DNA from: Catonia carolina | Lineage: Eukaryota > Arthropoda > Insecta > Hemiptera > Achilidae | NCBI GenBank assembly: GCA_035578175.1 | Contig: JAQMRL010000001.1 | Span: forward strand, 437,295,639 to 437,359,638 | Direction of reading: 5' to 3' | DNA length: 64,000 bases | Shown here: piece after piece, positions 1 through 11,485 of the stretch | Layout of the letters: each line of letters begins with the position of its first letter | How positions within the stretch are numbered: the stretch's first letter is position 1 | Notes under the pieces: model-generated | What the model was told of the DNA's origin: nothing | Database searches by the model: none | Seen by the model: only the letters and a program-made list of their open reading frames with translations | Program-made: the position numbers and the translations under genes

Positions 1-50
1 TCAATGTAAATAATTTAAAAAATTTATTATTATTTTTAGTAATACTACTT

Positions 51-239
51 TTTTTTATTTGTTTAATTTTTTTAATTCCTAATTTGTGTACGTTGCAATC
101 TGTTCAATTTAGAACAATAAGCAACCCCATGACCCAATTATATGAGGATAATGTGTATGACGTGAATGAGTTGTAGTCTTGTACAGACCCAGGTCGACCA
201 TTCCTGAGAGAGTATAAATTAATTAAACCCCAACCAAAT
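51..239 (-). mobile_element. SINE A, 5'-truncated copy
   Basis: Matches the 3' two thirds of the SINE A copies at 7608, 13964, 16467 and 53738, in reverse orientation, ending in an A-rich tail (seen as T-run at the left). It is flanked by the direct repeat AATACTACTT at 41-50 and 240-249, an exact 10-bp target-site duplication. The tRNA-like head is missing, as expected for target-primed 5' truncation. Confidence 0.85.
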
Positions 240-271
240 AATACTACTTGAGCACTGAAATAAAACTGCAT

Positions 272-667
272 GTTGTTGTTTAGGTCAACAGCCCAAAGGC
301 TGGTTTAAACCTCTAGAGGTTTTACTAAGTAAAACGAGGAGTGAGGTGGTTTACCATTGCCACAACCCACTGAGTGGAAAAGTACACTTATCAGCATGCC
401 GGGCCCTCTGAAAAGCACATATTTTCCACTCTGTAAATGACACCTTCACTTCATTCACCACAGGGTCTGGCTGTACAATGAAATTCATTACTTTCAGAGA
501 AGATAACTCTGATTAGTGTCTTTTACACCTCTACCTCTTCTGTTCTTATATGATTCAGTCATTCAATTGACTGACCATGTGACAAGAAACAGAACTATTT
601 ATTTTAGCCCTGCAACGAACAGATTGAGTGTAAATAATTTGACACTCCACCTGTCTGTTATGGGCAG
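272..667 (-). mobile_element. SINE-like family B, full length
   Basis: An approximately 395-bp element that ends in (GTT)n read on this strand, that is an (AAC)n tail on its own strand. It is flanked by exact AAAACTGCAT repeats at 262-271 and 668-677. It is one of eleven copies in the window. No convincing pol III A/B box pair was seen near its 5' end, so its origin is unresolved. Confidence 0.85.
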
Positions 668-1265
668 AAAACTGCATAACAAGTTAAATAATTACGTATA
701 AAAAAATCTCATTTCATTTCCATAAATATTTGGTGCAGAACACTCACACGACTTTATCTTGTCAATGTAAATAAATTTAAAAAAATATTATTTTTAGTAA
801 TACTACTTGATCACTGAAATAAAAGTGCATAACAAGTTAAATAATTACGTAAGAAAAATCTCATTTCACTTTCATAAATATCTGATGTAGAGCACTCACA
901 CGACTTTATCTTGTCAATGTAAATAAATTTAAAAAAATATTATTATTTTTAGTAATACTACTTGATCACTGAAATAAAAGTGCATAACAAGTTAAATAAT
1001 TACGTAAGAAAAATCTCATTTCATTTCCATAAATATTTGGTGAAGGACACTCACACAACTTTATCTTGTCAATGTAAATAATTTAAAAAATGTATTATTA
1101 TTTTTAGTAATAGGCCTACTACTTGCCAACTGAAATATAACTGCATAACAAGTTAAATAATTACGTAAGAAAAATCTCATTTCATTTTAATAAATATTTG
1201 GTGTAGAACACTCACACGACTTTATCTTGTCAATGTAAATAATTTAAAAAATATATTATTATTTT

Positions 1266-1330
1266 TTAATCCCTAATGTATGTACGTTTGATTCTGCTCA
1301 ATTCAGAACAATTAGCGGGTCTTTTCTGAC
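1266..1330 (-). repeat. SINE A 3' end fragment, diverged
   Basis: A short diverged match to the SINE A 3' end (the ATGTACGTT...TCTGCTCAATTCAGAACAAT stretch), sitting at the right edge of the tandem array. No target duplication was found. Confidence 0.55.
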
Positions 1331-1420
1331 CCCCCCCCATAATTTTTCATATTTTGTGGATATTTTGTTTGCAATCTTATAGTATTTTTAACGATAAACA
1401 AGTGAAAAATATTTTAAAAT

Positions 1421-2547
<1,127 letters not shown>

Positions 2548-2596
2548 AAAATTCTTATTTTGTTACCCCGTGATGATTTATCCTGCACTACTGGAT

Positions 2597-2633
2597 ATGC
2601 ATAACACCGGATATTATATAGAATTAAATGATG
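2597..2633 (+). CDS. SV2-like copy 1, first coding exon
   Basis: ATG at 2597 opens 12 codons (MHNTGYYIELND) and ends at a strong donor GGTAAGT in phase 1, which fits the next exon exactly. The start is chosen because it is the only ATG in this frame giving a continuous join. The protein start would be cytosolic and hydrophilic, as usual for the family. The 5' UTR and promoter were not recognised. Confidence 0.6.
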
Positions 2634-2925
2634 GTAAGTTGCTTTTTGCAAATCTTTTATCATTATCAGGTAATTTTTTGTAGTGCAAATCTGTTAATAA
2701 TTACAGCAGTCCCTTAATGTCGATTCTTTCTCCAAAATGTTAAACAAAGTAAGACATTTAAATCCATTCAAAAATATTGACTACGAGGTAATCCAGTAGA
2801 ACTATTGACTACATAAGAAACAAGGTTGTATTTTTTTATGTTCAAAAACATTTTAATTTTAACATTGAAATAATTAAAGTAGTAATTAAAATTCTTATAA
2901 CTTGATGTCTGTGTTTGTTTTCCAG

Positions 2926-2982
2926 AAACAAAACCTGAAAATGAGAAAGTTGTTAATTTTGATGAAGCGATTGAAGCTACTG
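2926..2982 (+). CDS. SV2-like copy 1, exon 2 (FDEAIEATG)
   Basis: The 57-nt exon follows TTTTCCAG and ends before GTAATT. In phase it reads TKPENEKVVNFDEAIEATG. The FDEAIEATG block is a hallmark just before helix 1 in insect SV2-like transporters. The paralogous exon at 35446-35502 has only a few changes. Confidence 0.85.
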
Positions 2983-3150
2983 GTAATTCTTTTTTTTTGG
3001 AAATAATTTAGACGTATCATTTTTGTGTTAGACGACTACTGATAAATTAGAGGTACTATTATTTTACAATTTAAAAAAACTTGGACGATATGACGGCTTG
3101 GAAGACATGACTCTGCTTATACTGTTTTCGCCTCTTCTACTGCTGTGTAT

Positions 3151-3543
3151 GCCCAAAACGGGCAGGTGGAGTGTTATTTTAATTGCACTCTATCTGTTTG
3201 GTCCAGGGCTAAAAAAAATAGTTCTGTTTCTTATCACATAGTTAGCCACTTATATGACTGAACTATTTAAGAACAGAAGAGGTAGAGGTGTAAAAGACAC
3301 TAGTCAGAGTTATCTCCTCTCAGAGTAATGAATTTCTCTATGCAGCCAGACCTTGTGGTGAATGAAGTGAAGGTGTCATTTGCAAGGTGGAAAGTGAGTG
3401 CTTTTCGGAGGGCCTGGCATGCTGATAAGCATACTCTTTCAACTCAGTGAGGAAGGCAATGGTAAACCACCTTACTCCTCGTTTTTACTTAGTAAAACCT
3501 CTTGCGGTTCAAACCAGCCTTTCGGCTGTTGACCTAAACAAAA
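3151..3543 (+). mobile_element. SINE-like family B, full length
   Basis: Forward copy from GCCCAAAACGGG to the AAACAAAA tail. It is flanked by CTGCTGTGTAT (3140-3150) and CTACTGTGTAT (3544-3554), a target duplication with one later substitution. It lies in the intron between exons 2 and 3 of copy 1. The open frame at 3447-3803 is partly family B sequence and is not a gene. Confidence 0.8.
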
Positions 3544-4088
3544 CTACTGTGTATCTGTCGATTCAGCTGTTAATCATCGCTGACACTGCTCCAGTTATCA
3601 CAGAGAGGGAACTCTTCCCCTGTTTCAGTTGGCGCAAGCGCATTGGACTTTTTTTACTAAGTTCTTCTGTTATAAATCCGGCGGCTAGCTTCGGACTTGC
3701 TGTTCTCCTTATGTGCTATTCATATCAAAAACATCTGTCTAAACCACAAATGACTATCACAGTGTATTCTGTACTTCTGCGCAGTATAGAAATGATATTG
3801 TAAGATACTTTCATTATGTTATTGGACTGCACGTAGGCCCTATATTTTAGCTTGCTGTGTCTAATAAATTTTGCTATATTTTTTATTCATTTGTTTAGCC
3901 GTCTTAAATTTTTGTCTCTCGGCTTTTAAATATCTATTCAAATTTAGCACGGTCCAAGATCTTTGAACCGATTTTAATAGAGATTGTATTAAATTTTTAA
4001 GTCACGCATTTTATCAGGTGTCTTCATAAAAATAACGGTAATATTTTCAAATTGTAAAATTGCTTGGGTGCTTTTAGCTGAGAAATGT
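3544..4088. other. Intron sequence, shared with copy 2
   Basis: No gene or element is seen. The stretch aligns with copy 2 intron at about 36390-36590 and 38890-39070 (shared TTCTGCGCAGTAT and AAGTCACGCATTT blocks), which supports duplication of the whole gene including introns. Confidence 0.7.
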
Positions 4089-5911
4089 TGTCACCTCCCC
4101 CTCTATCCACATCGATAGGTTGGCTCAGGGGTGGACAAAAAACATAAGGAAGCCAAAAAGAACAAGAGTTGTTGCTGCATATGATTATAATTACTTAAGA
4201 AAAACACAAAATACCAAAAAATTACACAATGAATCCAAGAAGTTTGGAAATACAGTAAAATTATTATATAGACATAATTAAATTTAAGACAGATAAAATC
4301 CCTAAATGGATTATCTTCAGGCAAAATTATTTAAAAAAAATATAAAAATTAAATATAAAATACAATGTTCAATGAATAACTAAATTTTAAAAAGCTATCG
4401 TTTTAAGTTCACTTGAAACTGATACTATTTATACTGAAAATTCATAGATACAGAAAATTGAAAGATAAAAAAAATTTTTTTATAAAAAAATTGAATTAGT
4501 TCATTGTTCCGTAGTAGCATAGCATCAAATTTTTATTTTAATATTATATTTATTTATATGTGCATACCATGGTAGCCTTTTAAATTATTAAAAAAAATTT
4601 ATAAGAAAAACAATATTTTGTAAAAAAGATTTTATATATAAAAAAACAAGATTCTAGATTAATGAAATTACTTATGAGAAAGAAAACTTGTTAACGGTTT
4701 TTTTTTAATATTAAAAAAATTAATTTAAATTTTAAACAAGTTCATTCGTTGACCATTTTCATTTCGCGACATGCACAGTACAGGAAGCCCTACCTGACCT
4801 GCATAGACGCAGTCAAGTAGAAATCGTCGATAGCCCGAAAAACACATTTTACAAAATATTTAATGACACATACCAGATTGCAGAAACAAAATAATAGAAC
4901 AGAAAACGTCGAGAATCAAACCCAGGTGGCTCCAAAAAAGCAGAATGGCACTGCTATCCAAGACTATCCGAAACAGTTATCCAAAACTAGAGTAGGCTTC
5001 TCATACAGTAGGATCTTCCATAACGGAAACGTTCCCAAAGCAGAATCTCACAGAATAGAACCCCAGAGTCGAACCCTGGACAAAAACCGACTAACGTTAA
5101 AAGCGAAAAAGGTAACACTTCGAAAAGAAAAGTAACAAAATGAACCAAATCAAAAGAAAGAAAAGACCAAAGAATACTTCTACAGATTGCGGTCAACATA
5201 GGTCAAAGGTAAAAAAAACAAAAGGTAAGGACAAAAGATTAAATTGCCCTACACCTTAACGGAAACCCACACAAGGTTAAAAGGTGTAGGCAAACAATCA
5301 GACAAAAAAACAAGGCAAGAATCGAACAAGGCCAAAACCAAAATAACTCGATTCAAAATTTAAAATTTACAGTTAAACAGAATTGACAAGCGCAATCTCC
5401 AGAAATATTCGACAGCAAAACAAAAGAGAACTTACCCAAAATAAATTTGGGGCTACGAAGCCAAAAAAACTTGAACCATAATTAAACGCCGACCCGGAAA
5501 AGACTTAAAATAAATACGTATCATAATAAGTTTGAAGAAAAACAAAAGATAAACATAATTTAAAACAGTAGAATATGCAATTAAACTTCAGTAACAATCA
5601 TAATACAGCATTAAAGTAAAAAAAACATTCTTTAAGTAAAAGAAAGAAATTTGCAAATCGGCAACATCTTAAAGGTCATAGACGACTACCGTAACATTTC
5701 ACTTCACAAACAAGAGTGCACGTTAAACCAGGAAAATAGTACAATTAGTCGACAGAAAAATATTAATTCAAATCAGGCCAGAATAGATAAACAGAAAAAC
5801 GCCAGATAGCGACAGCTTACAGTGAACAAAGTTAGGCATTAACACAAACAAAAAGCAGCGCCAGAAATGAAACAAAAACCCTCAGTAACGTATTTAAACT
5901 TGGACGTTACA
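4089..5911. mobile_element. LTR-like insertion, 1.8 kb, no coding
   Basis: Begins TGTCACCTCC and ends GGACGTTACA, with ATGT on both sides (4085-4088 and 5912-5915). Copy 2 is continuous across the matching position (GAGAAATGTTTTAAAGTG near 39020), so the paralog shows the empty site. TG...CA ends and a 4-bp duplication suit a solo LTR of a gypsy or BEL type, although 1.8 kb is long for one. It is A-rich on the + strand with only short spurious ORFs. Confidence 0.5.
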
Positions 5912-6109
5912 ATGTGTTAAGGTGATTACAAGGGGTATTTTCCCTCATAAAGTGGTCAGACAGAAAAAAGTAAAGGGAATGAAAATCATAGTTTTAGGAT
6001 AAGTTATTCTTATCTGAACAACCCCATGGTATAGTCTGATTTTTATAAGGAGAGCGCTGGGCAAAACGTGCGTCTGCATTAGTATAGTCTTGTATGTACT
6101 GCAATAAAA

Positions 6110-6212
6110 TACTTTTTTTTGTAATGTATGAAAATATGCCGTGTCTGAATGGGATTCGAACCCAAGACCGCATAATGAGAGGCGAGCACGGTATCAACTA
6201 CGCCAATTAGTA
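6110..6212 (-). mobile_element. tRNA-derived SINE C fragment
   Basis: Reverse copy of the tRNA-like head: box B appears as GGGATTCGAACCC and the box A side as ACCAACTACGCCAAT. The element runs directly into the minisatellite at 6193, whose unit reuses the ACCAACTACGCCAAT block. Confidence 0.75.
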
Positions 6213-6590
6213 AAGGGACCAGAAGAATCCTCTTCTTCTAGTGAACCTCTACGTTACCAACTACGCCAATCAGTAAAGGGACCAGAAGAATCCTCTTCTT
6301 CTAGTGAACCTCTACGTTACCAAATACGCCAATCAGTAAAGGGACCAGAAGAATCCTCTTCTTCTAGTGAACCTCTACGTTACCAACTACGCCAATCAGT
6401 AAAGGGACCAGAAGAATCCTCTTCTTCTAGTGAACCTCTACGTTACCAAATACGCCAATCAGTAAAGGGACCAGAAGAATCCTCTTCTTCTAGTGAACCT
6501 CTACGTTACCAACTACGCCAATCAGTAAAGGGACCAGAAGAATCCTCTTCTTCTAGTGAACCTCCTCGTATTACTATACGTCCCTACCAA
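6193..6590. repeat. 63-bp minisatellite, six units, with two-unit alternation
   Basis: ACCAGAAGAATCC recurs at 6218, 6281, 6344, 6407, 6470 and 6533, exactly 63 bp apart. From the third unit on, ACCAACTACG and ACCAAATACG alternate, giving a 126-bp higher-order period. Because 63 is divisible by three, a repetitive open frame (glutamate/serine-rich, RYQLRQ/RYQIRQ) spans 6141-6638, but nothing else suggests a protein. Confidence 0.95.
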
Positions 6591-6757
6591 TTAATCAACA
6601 ACTTAAGATTGGTATTATTCACAATCCCTGGATCATAAGGTCTGCCTTCTCTTTCTAATGGTTTTCTTACATTACCGTAGTATAAAAATTGCAGTAATAC
6701 TTTTTATAATGAATAAAATAAATATATAAATTGTTTTGTTCCTCTTTTTTGTTTAAG

Positions 6758-6919
6758 GTACTGGAATATTTCAATACAAGGTAGTTTTTGTTGGTGGGTT
6801 TTCATTGCTTTGTTCTCACATAGCGGTAAGCGGAATATCGTTTGTTTTACCAGCTGCACAATGTGATTTGAATATGAATTCATTAGATAAAGGCAATCTT
6901 ATATCTGCTGAATTTTCAG
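6758..6919 (+). CDS. SV2-like copy 1, exon 3 (helix 1)
   Basis: The 162-nt exon after TTTGTTTAAG, phase 1 to phase 1, ends before GTAGGT. It encodes helix 1 and the first extracytosolic loop (VVFVGGFSLLCSHIAVSGIS, then LPAAQCDL and LDKGNLIS). The frame is intact here, whereas the paralogous copy 2 exon carries one extra T. Confidence 0.88.
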
Positions 6920-7127
6920 GTAGGTCTAACACACTCTTTATTTTATTTTACTATTAAAATCTCTGTAAATAACTTGGCCTGATAATAAAACATTGCCTCA
7001 GGTATACAGTAGAAAATATATTCTTATAAAGGTTTTATATCGTATCTAACAAGATAGTAAAATTGTATTTTTTTTTTGGAATTGCTTATGATAGAGGTTA
7101 TAATAGAGGGTAAAATAGTACGAAGGA

Positions 7128-7297
7128 TTTTTTTTTTGTTTAACGTCCGACTGTTCTGCAATTACTGCTAATGCAGATGGTGAAGGATGAAGTGATTTTT
7201 TGTAACTTATGAAAATATGCCGTGCCTGAATGGGATTCAAACCCAAGACAGCATGATGAGAGGCAAGCACGTTACCAACTACGCCAATGCGGCCGGC
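7128..7297 (-). mobile_element. tRNA-derived SINE C, TTAAAC-tail subfamily
   Basis: Reverse copy: poly-T start, GTTTAACGTCCGACTGTTCT, then box B as GGGATTCAAACCC, then ACCAACTACGCCAATGCGG and GGCCGGC. The same arrangement occurs at 15512, 24890 and 61272. Confidence 0.8.
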
Positions 7298-7605
7298 AAG
7301 TAAGAAGGAGTTTTATTGAAGAAATGTTGTACCATTAAGCGATCAATATTATCTATAAAAACATCTTGAATTAAGAACTTGGTTATCTTCGTTTTCTATT
7401 TTCAACTACACTGTTAATCATTTTTATTAAAAAAAAATTTAATTTTTATGTTTAAAAGCCTGTTAAAAATATTTTCTTCGCTATAAACTTACTTAATTTT
7501 AATTTTAAACACGTTTTATTCGTAAAAATCATTTTATAAATATTAAAAATCAGTTCGAATTATCCGGAATTTTGGATTAGAGGAGTTGTGTGCTATTTTC
7601 ATTGA
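7298..7605. other. Intron sequence without recognised features
   Basis: AT-rich sequence between two SINEs; nothing coding or repeated was recognised. Confidence 0.5.
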
Positions 7606-7933
7606 AACCCACCGGGTTGGTCTAGAGGTAAAGTCGTCGCCAGAGTCAGCTGTTTAACAGCTGATTTTCGGAGATGAAGGTTCCTAGTTCAAATCCTAGT
7701 AAAGGTAGTTAATTTTATATGGATTTGAATGCTAGACAGTGGTTACCGGTGTACTTTGATGGTTGGGGTTTAATTAACCATACTCTCTCAGGATTGGTCG
7801 ACATGAGTCTGTACAAGACTACACCACATGTACACGTCATACACATCATCCTCATCTCATGGGGTCATGGGGTTGCTTATTGTTCTGAATTGAACAGATT
7901 GCAACGTACACACATTAGGAATGACAAAAAAAA
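7606..7933 (+). mobile_element. SINE A, full length
   Basis: A tRNA-like head (CCCACCGGGTTGGTCTAGAG with an A-box-like TGGTCTAGAGGTAAAG, and B-box-like GTTCAAATCC) is followed by a body of about 200 bp and an A-rich tail. It is one of eight SINE A segments in the window; the short open frames within them are not genes. Confidence 0.88.
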
Positions 7934-8305
7934 ATTCATTGAATGTTAAAACTAAGCAGTTCACATGAACAACTATTTTAGTTAATGACTGTACACTGAT
8001 CACGTGATCGCCAGCGTACCAGTTCACATGCAGTTTGTTACAGTCATAGTACTAACTTTACTAAGTTGATAAAATTTTTTTAATTTTTCAGATATAGGCC
8101 TTTTCGTTTTGTATAAGCAATCATAATTTTGTATAAAATATCAAATGTTTTATAAATTTGGTAGTTTATTATTTTGTTTGTAAATCAGTATTATTAGATA
8201 TTCTGACACATAGTTTACTTTAATGGGGTATTGTTTCATTGTCTTTGATCATTACTTTGTTCATTAGCTTACTTTAATTAAATCTTTTAATGTAAATCTT
8301 TTAAT
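7934..8305. other. Intron sequence without recognised features
   Basis: AT-rich; no coding or repeat signal recognised. Confidence 0.5.
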
Positions 8306-8471
8306 GGCCGGCCCGTGGTGTAGTGGTCAGCGTAATTGGCTACTATGCCGAGGTCCCGGGTTCGATTCCCGGTCAGGTCTGGCATTTCTTCATCTGTAAA
8401 TCACCGCATATCATTACCTTCGCACAAGCCCAAGACTTATGTAGGCATCATCACTCAATAAAAAAAAAAAC
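8306..8471 (+). mobile_element. tRNA-derived SINE, separate family
   Basis: GGCCGGCCCGTGGTGTAGTG gives an A box (GTGTAGTGGTCAGCG) and GGGTTCGATTCCCGG a textbook B box, about 35 bp apart. A short body and an A10 tail follow. The tRNA cloverleaf is degenerate and there is a body, so it is a SINE rather than a tRNA gene. Confidence 0.8.
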
Positions 8472-8556
8472 TTGTGCATGTACAATACTTGAATTTTATT
8501 TTAGATGAGAACTTAAAAAAACATTTTTTTAGTGTTAAAGAAACATACATTTTGGC

Positions 8557-9657
8557 TTAAGGGGAGTCGGAACTGCTATCTTAACCCATGTTAATGCTTG
8601 ACCCGTTTTCTCAGTTATCTATGGCCAGAAAATCTTCAAATTTAAACCAGTTATTCATTGATATGTTCCTGACAGATAGGCGGAGTCATTTTAAAACATA
8701 TAGATTATTAATTTTTTTTATAAATTTTTCCGTGAATGCCTACTTTAAAACTTTAATTTTATAGAAAAACATTTATATTCTTTTTATAAATTAAAATAAC
8801 GTCAAATGCCCCCGTCTTTTGATGTAAATACATGTAAGGATTGAGCCATTAAAATTTAGGGGAGAAGGCTTTATTTGATCTTGAAAAAACAGGTCTTTTG
8901 TATGAAAAAACACAGTTTTTGGGAAACAGTGAATGAGGTTTATAAACGCATTTCTATAAAAAAATGAAAGTCCTTAGTGCATTTCTGCTCCATACGAGCA
9001 GGAGCAGGAATTCACTAAGTAATTTATGCAACATAAATTGCATACTACCCACCGGGTTGGTCTAGCGGTAAAGTCGTCGCCAAAATCAGCTGTTCAACAG
9101 CTGATTTTTGGAGACGGAGGTTCCAAATCCTAGTAAAGGTAGTTACTTTTATTCGGATTTGAATGCTAGACAGTGGTTACCGGTGTACTTTGATGGTTGG
9201 GATTCAATTAACCATACTCTCTCAGGAATGGTCGGCCTGGATCTGTACAAGACTACACCACATGTACACGTCATACACATCATCCTCATCTCATGGGGTC
9301 ATGGGGTTGCTTATTGTTCTCAATTGAACAGATTGCAACGTACACAAAATTAGGAATTAAAAAAAAAAGTTGCATACTAAACCTTACAAACAAAAGTGCC
9401 TTCTAGATTGAAAGGGAAATGCTAAAAAAATTCAAAAAATTAGTGACAAAATAACTAAAAATCATGTACACAATATGACTTTTTTACAAAAACAGGAAAA
9501 TTTTCACATGGCATTGTGTTTTCATAAAAATCAAAAATAAATATTTCTAGTTGTTGTAGAAACGTGATTTTGGTACCATTGGAAACCGCTAATTTCAACA
9601 CAGTTAAAACCTAAAAATAATTTTTTTTTTCATTTTTTCGAGTCCAACTCCCCTTAA
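8557..9657. mobile_element. TTAA-flanked inverted-repeat element, copy 1
   Basis: TTAAGGGGAGTCGGA at the left and TCCAACTCCCCTTAA at the right form inverted termini with TTAA at both outer edges, the signature of piggyBac-type insertion. No transposase is present, so this is a non-autonomous (MITE-like) element of about 780 bp once the SINE at 9048-9369 is removed. A second copy lies at 39082-41637. Confidence 0.72.
9048..9369 (+). mobile_element. SINE A inserted in the TTAA element
   Basis: Full-length SINE A flanked by exact TTGCATACTA repeats (9038-9047 and 9370-9379). Copy 2 of the host element shows the uninterrupted target (AAATTGCATAACC near 41345). Confidence 0.93.
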
Positions 9658-9836
9658 TAAAATGTAGTGAGTACAGTCATGAATCGTCAATAACTCGAAA
9701 GCAGCTGAAAATTAGCGAATACGTGAAAAAAAAATTCTCTAATTACACAAGAAGCTGCTAGCTTAAACCAGATACTCGCTCTAAGAAGCGCTAGTTCGCT
9801 TCCACCACCACCACCTTAAATCTATTTTTTTTTCAG

Positions 9837-9998
9837 GATTAATATTTAGTTGTCACATGTGGGGATTTCTGTCCGATCGATTTGGGAGGCATTATATACT
9901 AGTAAGATGTTTTTTTTTGATGGTTTACTTTATATAATAACGTGTTTCGTGCCACATTATTCCATTATACTTGTGTTGAGATTTTTTAACGGAGTTGT
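9837..9998 (+). CDS. SV2-like copy 1, exon 4 (helices 2-3), one-base deletion
   Basis: Encodes FSCHMWGFLSDRFGRHYILV, the conserved MFS loop between helices 2 and 3, then helix 3. After GTAAGATG there are nine T, where copy 2 (46690) has ten bases (CTTATTTTTT). The exon is 162 nt against 163 in the paralog, and the frame is lost at about 9910 and regained only by one inserted base. Past that point the other frame still reads a clean helix (ITCFVPHYSIILVLRFFNG). Confidence 0.85.
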
Positions 9999-10473
9999 GT
10001 AAGTATACTGTATATTACTTATTAAATATATAACTTATAGTTTTGTTACATAATAAACTTTCGGGGACGTGCACTGTTGCAACATGTACAACTTTTTTTT
10101 CTTAATTTCAGTAGAAGGTGATTGCAATGTGTCCAGGCACGTAGCCGTGAGGGAGGGTATTGAGGGACATAAGCCAGCCAAACCTTCTTTTTTAAATTCA
10201 AATTGCATACCAGACACCCTGATGTACTTTTTACATTTTTCTTTGATTTACTTACTATTTTTTTATGTCTAGATTTTGCTCTAAAAGATTTGATATTTTC
10301 TAAACCAAAGGAAATTCGACTATATTTTTTGGAACTGTTAGACGATGAATATAACACTGGAAACGATAACAATCGTTCCAGTGTGATTTTGGGATAAAAC
10401 TGTAGGGAATTTGAGAGATGAGTTTGTGAAATTCACGATGAGAATGAAAACTGGAAATCATAAATTATGCCTT
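9999..10473. other. Intron sequence, shared with copy 2
   Basis: No feature recognised. The segment from about 10390 (GAATTTGAGAGATGAGTTTG) aligns with copy 2 at about 47950-48020, up to the LTR insertion point. Confidence 0.6.
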
Positions 10474-10518
10474 TGTCACCGGTTGGCGACTTTAAGTGGC
10501 AAACCTTATTTGTTTGGT

Positions 10519-10534
10519 GGCCCTGAAAAGGGCC
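10519..10534 (-). terminator. Replication-dependent histone-type 3' stem-loop in LTR
   Basis: On the minus strand GGCCCTTTTCAGGGCC forms a six-pair stem with a TTTC loop and is followed by ACCA, the exact metazoan histone mRNA 3' end pattern bound by SLBP. An AAGG purine stretch follows, resembling a U7 snRNA target. No AATAAA was seen nearby. Confidence 0.85.
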
Positions 10535-10536
10535 AT

Positions 10537-10719
10537 TTAAGCGGTGGTCGTCTTGATAGAGAGCGTCGGTCGTAGTCGTCGTGGCGGACGAGGAGCTGGG
10601 TGACACGGCGTGTCGTCGTCCAGCGGAGACGTCATCTTTTTCCCTCGCAGTAAAGCGTCGATGGCTGCTTCGTCGGGTCCGGTGGGCGTAAGGCTCTGTC
10701 GAGGGACCGATGTGGGCAT
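10537..10719 (-). CDS. 60-codon ORF ending two bases before the stem-loop
   Basis: Minus-strand ORF starting MPTSVPRQSLTPTGPD, proline- and arginine-rich, with a TAA stop immediately before the histone-type stem-loop and a TATA box about 220 bp upstream of the ATG. The spacing resembles a tiny histone-like transcription unit. The second LTR (27901-28485) does not conserve it, so it may be chance coding in GC-rich LTR sequence. Confidence 0.3.
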   Translation of the reverse strand: MPTSVPRQSLTPTGPDEAAIDALLRGKKMTSPLDDDTPCHPAPRPPRRLRPTLSIKTTTA

Positions 10720-11093
10720 CGCTCGCGTCAGCGGGCGATGACAGTCCGGTCGACGGCTTAAGGTGACGGGTCGGTGAGAGGAAGGATCATATTCTCTCTT
10801 GCGGGGTCGTCGATTAGTCTTTGCTGGAGTCCGGCATCCGAGTGCCGTGAAGGACGTCTTGTCTGCTGTCTGGTTCGAAGTGAATCCCTCGAAGTCTTGA
10901 TCAGAATTGAATCGCCCGGCTCAGTGCAGCGCTCTTTATATAGTCACCGAGACCGCTGTGGTAGAGAACGGCTACTGGCTTGGCCTTGATGACAAACGCC
11001 TCTGTCGGTGGGGAGCCGAAAGGTTTGTCGGTATGCCGTCAAAGGGCCTACCGCGCCGACAAAGGCCGGAAGAAGTATTGAAGGCCGGCAACA

Positions 11094-11485
11094 CAGTAAA
11101 TGATTAATTAGAAGGGCTGGCGGTGATACCTTGTATATTTTTTTTTTTGATGTGACAAATGGATGCGTGGACAGAGAAGACAACATATTGAGACGTATTC
11201 CGAAAAACTGAATACAAAGCGTTCTTCCTTCGTATAAAGAACCTATAGAAAAAGCCATTTAACTACAGAGTAACCGTCAACAATACAGTCCTCTCTCTTT
11301 GGCTAGAACACAACCCAGATAGCTTAGCGCAACGCATACTAATTGTAACTAGCTCTATTTTTGAACATTTTTTTTCTAAAAATACATAAGAACTCGCTAC
11401 GTAGGGCTATCTATTTTTGACTTAATGTTAAATAATATGAATCATACATTCCAATTTAATTATAAATCACATAATATAAAATAAA
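11094..11485. other. Intron sequence, partly shared with copy 2
   Basis: Nothing coding. The CGTATAAAGAACC segment near 11235 matches copy 2 near 48120. Confidence 0.5.

Larger units (their letters stand above)
1..1265. repeat. 155-bp tandem array related to one end of repeat family D
   Basis: Units start with the same block (TAATACTACTTGATCACTG) at about 797, 952 and 1107, giving a period near 155 bp, with partial units at 1-50 and 250-271 and further copies to about 1265. Each unit contains the CACTCACAC...TTTATCTTG(T/C)CAATG block that occurs once at the end of family D copies (for example 29.9-30.0 kb). The array therefore looks like an expanded subterminal repeat of that family. It is interrupted by two SINE insertions (51-239 and 272-667). 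Confidence 0.75.
10474..11093 (-). mobile_element. GC-rich solo LTR with TATA box and histone-type stem-loop
   Basis: TGTCACCGG...CCGGCAACA ends bound a GC-rich island in AT-rich intron. On the minus strand a TATA box (TATATAAAG, 10935-10942) is followed about 400 nt later by the stem-loop at 10519-10534. Orientation, length and arrangement match the LTR at 27901-28485. No LTR partner, gag or pol is adjacent, so it is a solo LTR. Copy 2 lacks it at the matching place (about 48020). A target duplication is not obvious, so the exact ends are less certain than for the second LTR. Confidence 0.72.

Noticed and set aside
4863..5135. 90-codon lysine-rich ORF
   Set aside because: It lies inside the A-rich 1.8-kb LTR-like insertion and has the composition of its background.
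6141..6638. 165-codon repetitive ORF rich in glutamate and serine
   Set aside because: It starts in a SINE fragment and follows a 63-bp minisatellite whose length is a multiple of three; no start context, exon borders or homology.
7719..7949. ORFs of the MDLNARQWLPVYF type in several places
   Set aside because: They recur only within SINE A copies and differ by frameshifts; no sign of coding selection.
8306..8380. A functional tRNA gene
   Set aside because: Boxes A and B are good, but the arms do not fold into a standard cloverleaf and a SINE body with A tail follows.
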